This document shows positions 59,816 through 64,000 of a stretch of 64,000 nt of DNA, one piece after another; the first letter of the stretch is position 1; every line of letters begins with the position of its first letter. The notes under the pieces were generated by a model. That model worked only from the letters and a program-made list of their open reading frames with translations, did not search any database and was not told the DNA's origin. This stretch comes from an uncultured bacterium. GTDB lineage: Bacteria > Bacillota > Clostridia > Lachnospirales > Lachnospiraceae. Where the stretch lies: contig CAOKFN010000005.1 in assembly GCA_948467735.1 (NCBI GenBank), forward strand, positions 62,001-126,000, given 5' to 3'. The translations under genes were made by a program, and so were the position numbers.

Positions 59816-62034
59816 TGGAAAATAGAGCAGAGAATGAATATCAAGACCAATATAAGAAAAACGGCGGTTCGGCTCCCGGCGGCTCCCATGGCCCAAGGGG
59901 CGGGGTTCCCAGCGGCCCTCACGGCCAAAGGGGCGGGTTCCACGGCGGCCCGAGAGGCGCGGGAGGCGGAGAGAAGGCAAAGGATCTGGCGGGTACATGG
60001 AAAAAGCTTTTGGGGTACTGCCGCAGGTATATGGCGGTATTTGTGACTGCGCTTCTCTGTTCCGCGGCGGGAACGGTGCTGACGCTGATCGGGCCCGACA
60101 AGCTCTCCGAAATGACGGACGTTATTACGGAGGGAATCGCGCCGGATACCGAGATGCTGGAAGAAATCATGGAGGCGGTGCTTGGAAATCCCGTGCCGTT
60201 TCAGGACATTGTGGTGGAAGGCGTCACGATTTCCGGAGAAGATCAGGCGGCCATGATGGCGCTCTTTGCCGAATTGAATTCGGAAGGGATGCCGCCCATG
60301 GAAGGAGGACAGTCCACGGAAGGGGCGGCACCCATGGAAGAGGGCATTTCCGGGGAAAATCAGGAAGCCCTTCTGGAAGCCATGGAGAAACTGCCGGATT
60401 CGGTGTACAGCCTGATAAAGCCCTCCATTGACATGGACAGGGTATTTCACATTGGTTTTATCCTGATTGCCTTTTATGTGATAAGCTATATCCTCTCCGC
60501 CGTACAGGGATGGATTATGGCAACCGTTACCCAGCGTGTCTCTCAGGAAATGCGTTCGGATATCTCCAAGAAGATTAACAGACTGCCCATGTGGTTCTAT
60601 AACCGCACTACCACCGGCGATGTGCTGTCCCGGGTGACAAACGATGTGGATACCATCGGACAATCCCTGAATCAGAGCATCAGAAACCTGATTTCTTCCA
60701 TCATCCTGTTCTTCGGCAGTCTGGCCATGATGCTGATTACGGACGGCTGGATGACGCTCACCGCAGTCTGCGCGAGCCTTCTCGGCTTTGTGGTGATGTT
60801 CGTCATTATGGGCAGGAGCCAGAAATATTTTACCCGCCAGCAGAAGCACCTTGGGGAAATCAACGGGCATATCGAGGAAATCTATGGGGGACATACGGTG
60901 GTGAAGGCGTATAACGGGGAGGCGCAGGCCCAGAAGACCTTTGACGAGATGAACGGCAATCTATGCGAAAGCGGTTTCAAGGCCCAATGTCTGTCGGGAT
61001 TGATGATGCCGATTATGGGCTTCATCGGCAATCTTGGCTATGTGGCCGTATGCGTGGCGGGCGGCGCCATGGCGTTGAAGGGCCGGGTGAGTTTTGGGGT
61101 GATTGTGGCGTTTATGATGTATGTCCGTTATTTCACCCAGCCCCTGTCCCAGATTGCGCAGGCGGTGCAGTCCCTGCAGTCCGCCGGAGCGGCGGGCGAG
61201 CGTGTCTTTGAATTTCTGGAAGCGGAGGAGATGGAGGAGGAAAGCGGCAAGATGGGCGCGCCCGAGCATGTCAAGGGCGATGTGGAATTCGAGCATGTGA
61301 GATTTGGGTATGAAGATTCCGACAATATTGTCATTCATGACTTTTCCGCCAAGGCTCATGCCGGACAGAAAATTGCCATCGTAGGCCCCACCGGCGCGGG
61401 GAAAACCACAATGGTCAATCTGTTGATGCGCTTTCATGAAATTCAGGGGGGCAGAATCCTGATCGACGGAATTCCGACGAGCCAGATGACCCGCGAGGCC
61501 GTGCATGGGCAGTTCTGCATGGTGCTGCAGGATACGTGGCTTTTTGAGGGGACGGTGCGGGAAAACCTAGTCTACAATATGGAACAGGAGTCCTCCGATA
61601 AAGCCCTCATGGATGAAAAGATCAAAGAAGCCTGCAAAGCGGTGGGGCTGCATCATTTTATCCGGACGCTGCCCCACGGATATGACACGGTTTTAAACGA
61701 TCAGGTGAATCTGTCGCAGGGACAGAAGCAGCAGCTCACCATCGCCCGGGCTATGATTGCGGATAAGCCGATGCTGATTTTAGACGAAGCGACCTCGTCG
61801 GTGGATACCCGTACCGAACAGCAGATTCAGAGGGCCATGGATCAGTTGATGGAGAATCGAACCTCCTTTGTGATTGCCCACAGGCTGTCCACGATTAAAG
61901 ACGCAGATTTGATTCTTGTGATGAAGGACGGGGATATTATTGAGAGCGGCAGCCATGAGGAACTGCTTCGCCGGAACGGTTTTTACGCGGAGCTTTATAA
62001 CAGTCAGTTTGAACAGGCGCCGGAAGCGTCATAG
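59815..62034 (+). CDS. Heterodimeric ABC exporter half-transporter, catalytic subunit
   Basis: 739 residues, about 130 more than usual. Residues 1-60 are a Gly/Pro/His/Arg-rich tail (GGSHGPRGGVPSGPHGQRGG). A further acidic insert (about 100-200, with SEGMPPMEGGQSTEGAAPM) lies between the first two membrane helices and is probably extracytoplasmic. Walker A GPTGAGKT (524-531), altered signature LSQGQ (633-637), Walker B LILDEATS with Asp657-Glu658. With the preceding subunit this gives one consensus and one degenerate ATP site, exactly as in heterodimeric exporters. Substrate unknown. Confidence 0.93.
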   Translation: MENRAENEYQDQYKKNGGSAPGGSHGPRGGVPSGPHGQRGGFHGGPRGAGGGEKAKDLAGTWKKLLGYCRRYMAVFVTALLCSAAGTVLTLIGPDKLSEMTDVITEGIAPDTEMLEEIMEAVLGNPVPFQDIVVEGVTISGEDQAAMMALFAELNSEGMPPMEGGQSTEGAAPMEEGISGENQEALLEAMEKLPDSVYSLIKPSIDMDRVFHIGFILIAFYVISYILSAVQGWIMATVTQRVSQEMRSDISKKINRLPMWFYNRTTTGDVLSRVTNDVDTIGQSLNQSIRNLISSIILFFGSLAMMLITDGWMTLTAVCASLLGFVVMFVIMGRSQKYFTRQQKHLGEINGHIEEIYGGHTVVKAYNGEAQAQKTFDEMNGNLCESGFKAQCLSGLMMPIMGFIGNLGYVAVCVAGGAMALKGRVSFGVIVAFMMYVRYFTQPLSQIAQAVQSLQSAGAAGERVFEFLEAEEMEEESGKMGAPEHVKGDVEFEHVRFGYEDSDNIVIHDFSAKAHAGQKIAIVGPTGAGKTTMVNLLMRFHEIQGGRILIDGIPTSQMTREAVHGQFCMVLQDTWLFEGTVRENLVYNMEQESSDKALMDEKIKEACKAVGLHHFIRTLPHGYDTVLNDQVNLSQGQKQQLTIARAMIADKPMLILDEATSSVDTRTEQQIQRAMDQLMENRTSFVIAHRLSTIKDADLILVMKDGDIIESGSHEELLRRNGFYAELYNSQFEQAPEAS

Positions 62035-62062
62035 AAGGTCGGCAGGAAAGGAGCGCGGAAGC

Positions 62063-62677
62063 ATGAAGTGCAGATACATTACAATAGAAAGAGAATATGG
62101 CAGCGGCGGGACCCAGATCGCCCGCCTGCTGTCCCAGCGGACAGGGATTCCCTGTTATGGAAGGGAAATCCTTGAGGAAGTGTCTAGGGAGCATCAGATT
62201 TCGGTTGAGAAAATCGAGCGATATGAGGAAACGGCCACCAACAGTTTCCTATATTCCGTCTATATGCTGACGCAGGCGGTATCGGGCAGCGGGGATATGC
62301 TGACGGGAGGCGGATACATTTATGTGGCGGAGCAGGCGGTGATCAGGCGGCTCGCCGCGAAGGGCCCGGCAGTATTCTTGGGCCACTGCGCCTGCGAGGC
62401 GCTGAAGGAGGCGGAGGGCGTGGTGAAGGTGTTTGTGCGCTGCAGCGACGAGGAGGCGAAAAGGCGGCGCATCATGGAGGAATACGGAATCCCTGAAGCG
62501 CAGACGGATATGGTCAGGAGAAAATTTGATAAAAAACGCTCCAACTATTATTACGCAAATACCGTGAAAAAGTGGGATGATTTCAGGAATTATGATCTGG
62601 TTCTCGACAGCGGCAGGCTGGGAACCGACGCCTGCGCGGAGATTCTTCGGGCGGTACTGCAGCCGACGCAGCTTTAA
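62063..62677 (+). CDS. Cytidylate-kinase-like family protein
   Basis: 204 residues from the ATG at 62063, after AAAGGAG and 28 bases behind the exporter gene. The P-loop-like start ITIEREYGSGGTQIARLLSQRTGIPCYGREIL is typical of the Cytidylate_kin2 family. Then GPAVFLGHCACEALKE, VVKVFVRCSDEEAKRRRIMEEYGI and the lid region RRKFDKKRSNYYYANT. These proteins are common in Lachnospiraceae; their phosphate acceptor is not known. It may be the third gene of the exporter transcript. Confidence 0.85.
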   Translation: MKCRYITIEREYGSGGTQIARLLSQRTGIPCYGREILEEVSREHQISVEKIERYEETATNSFLYSVYMLTQAVSGSGDMLTGGGYIYVAEQAVIRRLAAKGPAVFLGHCACEALKEAEGVVKVFVRCSDEEAKRRRIMEEYGIPEAQTDMVRRKFDKKRSNYYYANTVKKWDDFRNYDLVLDSGRLGTDACAEILRAVLQPTQL

Positions 62678-63374
62678 GCGGGAAACTATGGGAAGGACAG
62701 TGAAAACCATTCAGTCCTGTGTGCCGGGATTCACTTGGTTCCAGTGTTCGGAATTTGTATAAATACACGAAAATCTATTCCAATGCAGAACCAAATTCTG
62801 AGGAAGGCGATGTCTTTAGGATAATCGTGCCTATGTGACCTGCGGGAACAATGCTGACAAGCGATAGAAAAAGCAATGTGGTTACAGAAGTCACAGAAAA
62901 GATTACAGATGTTACAGAAGCCTTATTTTTGTGCGGAAAATTTTTACTTGCAGAAAGCCCGCGCATGTGGTAATATGAAAGCTGAGAATTCAAGGACATG
63001 GCGGTGTACCACCACGGAGAGTTGCCGCTCCCCGTGGCAAGGATGGTAATGTCTCTACCACACGATACAGAACATAGTCTGCGATACACACAAGAGATAT
63101 TATAATGCAGATAAATAAATTTTGCAATCTCTTTGTGCTGTTTTGTGCAGATTATGTCTGGAGCCTTAGATATATTTGACAGGGTGAGAGTGTGGCCGCA
63201 TACTTTGCACCCTGTTCTTGATTTCTCACACAAGTTTCCCAAAGTGGCGGAGCAATCTGCCATGGAGGGAGCTTTGGGTGAGGAGTCGGAGCTTTAGAGA
63301 AGGAGCTGCGATTAGCTGTGATGCTTTGCAGCTCCTTTTTTGATGCTTATAAAAAATCTAAGGAGGCAAAAAGA
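62678..63374. other. Long gap before the lipoprotein gene
   Basis: About 700 bases with no gene I can support. Visible structure: short direct repeats TTACAGAA (62880-62920), a hairpin CCACGG/CCGTGG at 63012-63037, several short frames (36 codons from ATG 62998, 47 codons from ATG 63151) without ribosome sites, and a terminator at the right end. Confidence 0.5.
63302..63341 (+). terminator. Rho-independent terminator
   Basis: GGAGCTGC (63302-63309) pairs with GCAGCTCC (63328-63335), then T6. Classic form; it ends transcription from the left before the lipoprotein gene. Confidence 0.8.
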
Positions 63375-64000
63375 GTGAAAAAAGAAAAGAAATCGGGAAA
63401 GAGGATGCAATGGGCGCTTAAGCGTCTGGCAGCGGAGGGACCTGCCTGCGGGATGGGTATACCAGCCATTGTACTAAAACATTCCATGCTGATGGCAGCC
63501 GTTGTTCTGATATTCTCGGCTTGTGCTGATGCTGACAAACCTAAAACATCTGAGAAAAGCGGTATAACTGTCGAGAAGGAGCCGGATATGACAGACGAAA
63601 ATAATATAGCGGACGAACCAGCTTCAGACGACAATATTGATGATGGCCGTCAATATACGGTAGTCGAGCTGCCTTCTGCACGATGGTGGTATAATAATGG
63701 CAATTTTGTCCAGCATCTGGAATATGAGAGAAATGAATATGGTAATTACGTTAATATAGCTCAATATGACGAGAATGGTAACTTTATCAGTTATACGACA
63801 ACCGCAAAAACAACGGAGGATGAGAACGGAGTAACTGTAGACGATGGTTCCCAAAGATGGGAATACCAGTTGGGCACAGACGGAAAAATGGAAATGATAT
63901 CTGTGAGTGAAAGCAAAACAAATAATATATTGTTTTCTATACAATATTCGGACACAGGAGAGGCAAAGTATATAACCCAAACTCATGATTCTTCCAATAG
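63375..64000 (+). CDS. Putative lipoprotein, N-terminal part (runs off right edge)
   Basis: GTG at 63375 nine bases after AAGGAGG opens a frame with no stop to the window end (208 codons). A long basic leader (MKKEKKSGKRMQWALKRLAA) precedes a hydrophobic segment MLMAAVVLIFSAC whose last cysteine fits a lipobox (FSAC). An acidic Asp/Glu/Asn-rich linker follows, then a region of YEN/YGNY-rich repeats (LEYERNEYGNYVNIAQYDEN) resembling short beta repeats seen in surface proteins. The leader is about 20 residues longer than normal for a lipoprotein. Function unknown. Confidence 0.65.
   Translation, partial: MKKEKKSGKRMQWALKRLAAEGPACGMGIPAIVLKHSMLMAAVVLIFSACADADKPKTSEKSGITVEKEPDMTDENNIADEPASDDNIDDGRQYTVVELPSARWWYNNGNFVQHLEYERNEYGNYVNIAQYDENGNFISYTTTAKTTEDENGVTVDDGSQRWEYQLGTDGKMEMISVSESKTNNILFSIQYSDTGEAKYITQTHDSSN

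Noticed and set aside
62775..63263. 162-codon minus-strand frame before the lipoprotein gene
   Set aside because: Composition is Ser/Thr/Cys-rich and haphazard, no ribosome site, and repeats TTACAGAA explain its SVTSV stretches.
1..64000. tRNA, rRNA or prophage module
   Set aside because: No tRNA-like cloverleaf with CCA region, rRNA segment, integrase or phage structural gene was recognised on either strand by eye.

Overview
The window looks like chromosomal DNA of an anaerobic low-to-mid GC Firmicute, most likely a Lachnospiraceae-type (Clostridia) gut bacterium. Pointers are the clostridial GlgC/GlgD pair, the NfnA/NfnB flavin transhydrogenase pair, formate-tetrahydrofolate ligase, a FocA-type formate channel, the tepA then ftsK/spoIIIE order known from spore-forming Firmicutes, strong GGAGG ribosome sites and consensus sigma-A-like promoters. 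No rRNA, tRNA or CRISPR array was recognised. The species call is inference.

Layout. 1-7.4 kb is core: alanine racemase, MazF-type RNase, a CNNM/CBS membrane protein, YebC, a 39-bp tandem repeat, and a GT2 glycosyltransferase overlapped by a large membrane protein. 7.4-9 kb holds a divergent formylglycine-enzyme-like protein and a GyrI-like protein. 9.2-21.2 kb is core again: tepA, an inserted Rpn-type nuclease, ftsK behind a clear promoter with a palindrome, fhs, a zinc-ribbon/TPR surface protein, nfnA, nfnB and a Dabb protein. 22.3-33.8 kb is a defence island: type I restriction-modification genes hsdM (broken by one in-frame amber codon), hsdS and hsdR, with an AT-rich three-gene operon lodged between hsdS and hsdR. 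That operon (nuclease-like effector, small middle component, SMC-like ATPase) fits the ABC-three-component conflict systems. A DUF262-DUF1524-DUF5655 (GmrSD-like) protein follows.

34-39.8 kb is accessory. It has orphan immunity-like genes and rlmH, whose 3' end is duplicated 1.85 kb downstream around a GNAT gene and an Rpn nuclease gene, in the manner of SCC-type integration at rlmH. It also has an endonuclease/exonuclease/phosphatase-family protein, another GNAT and a truncated Rpn copy. 39.9-45.7 kb holds a chemoreceptor, a LysM surface protein ending inside a roughly 100-bp MITE-like repeat (second copy at 22.1 kb), and an AraC regulator. The regulator is divergent from a carbohydrate locus (double-propeller GH43-like enzyme, GH27 enzyme). 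50.4-54.4 kb carries glgD/glgC, a formate/nitrite channel and a SUKH-like gene.

54.6-56.8 kb is a minus-strand run of immunity-like genes, two of them behind a duplicated promoter module. 57-62.7 kb holds a MarR regulator with its own promoter/operator, a 47-bp tandem repeat, a heterodimeric ABC exporter and a cytidylate-kinase-like protein. Both window edges cut genes: a C-terminal fragment on the left and a lipoprotein N-terminus on the right.
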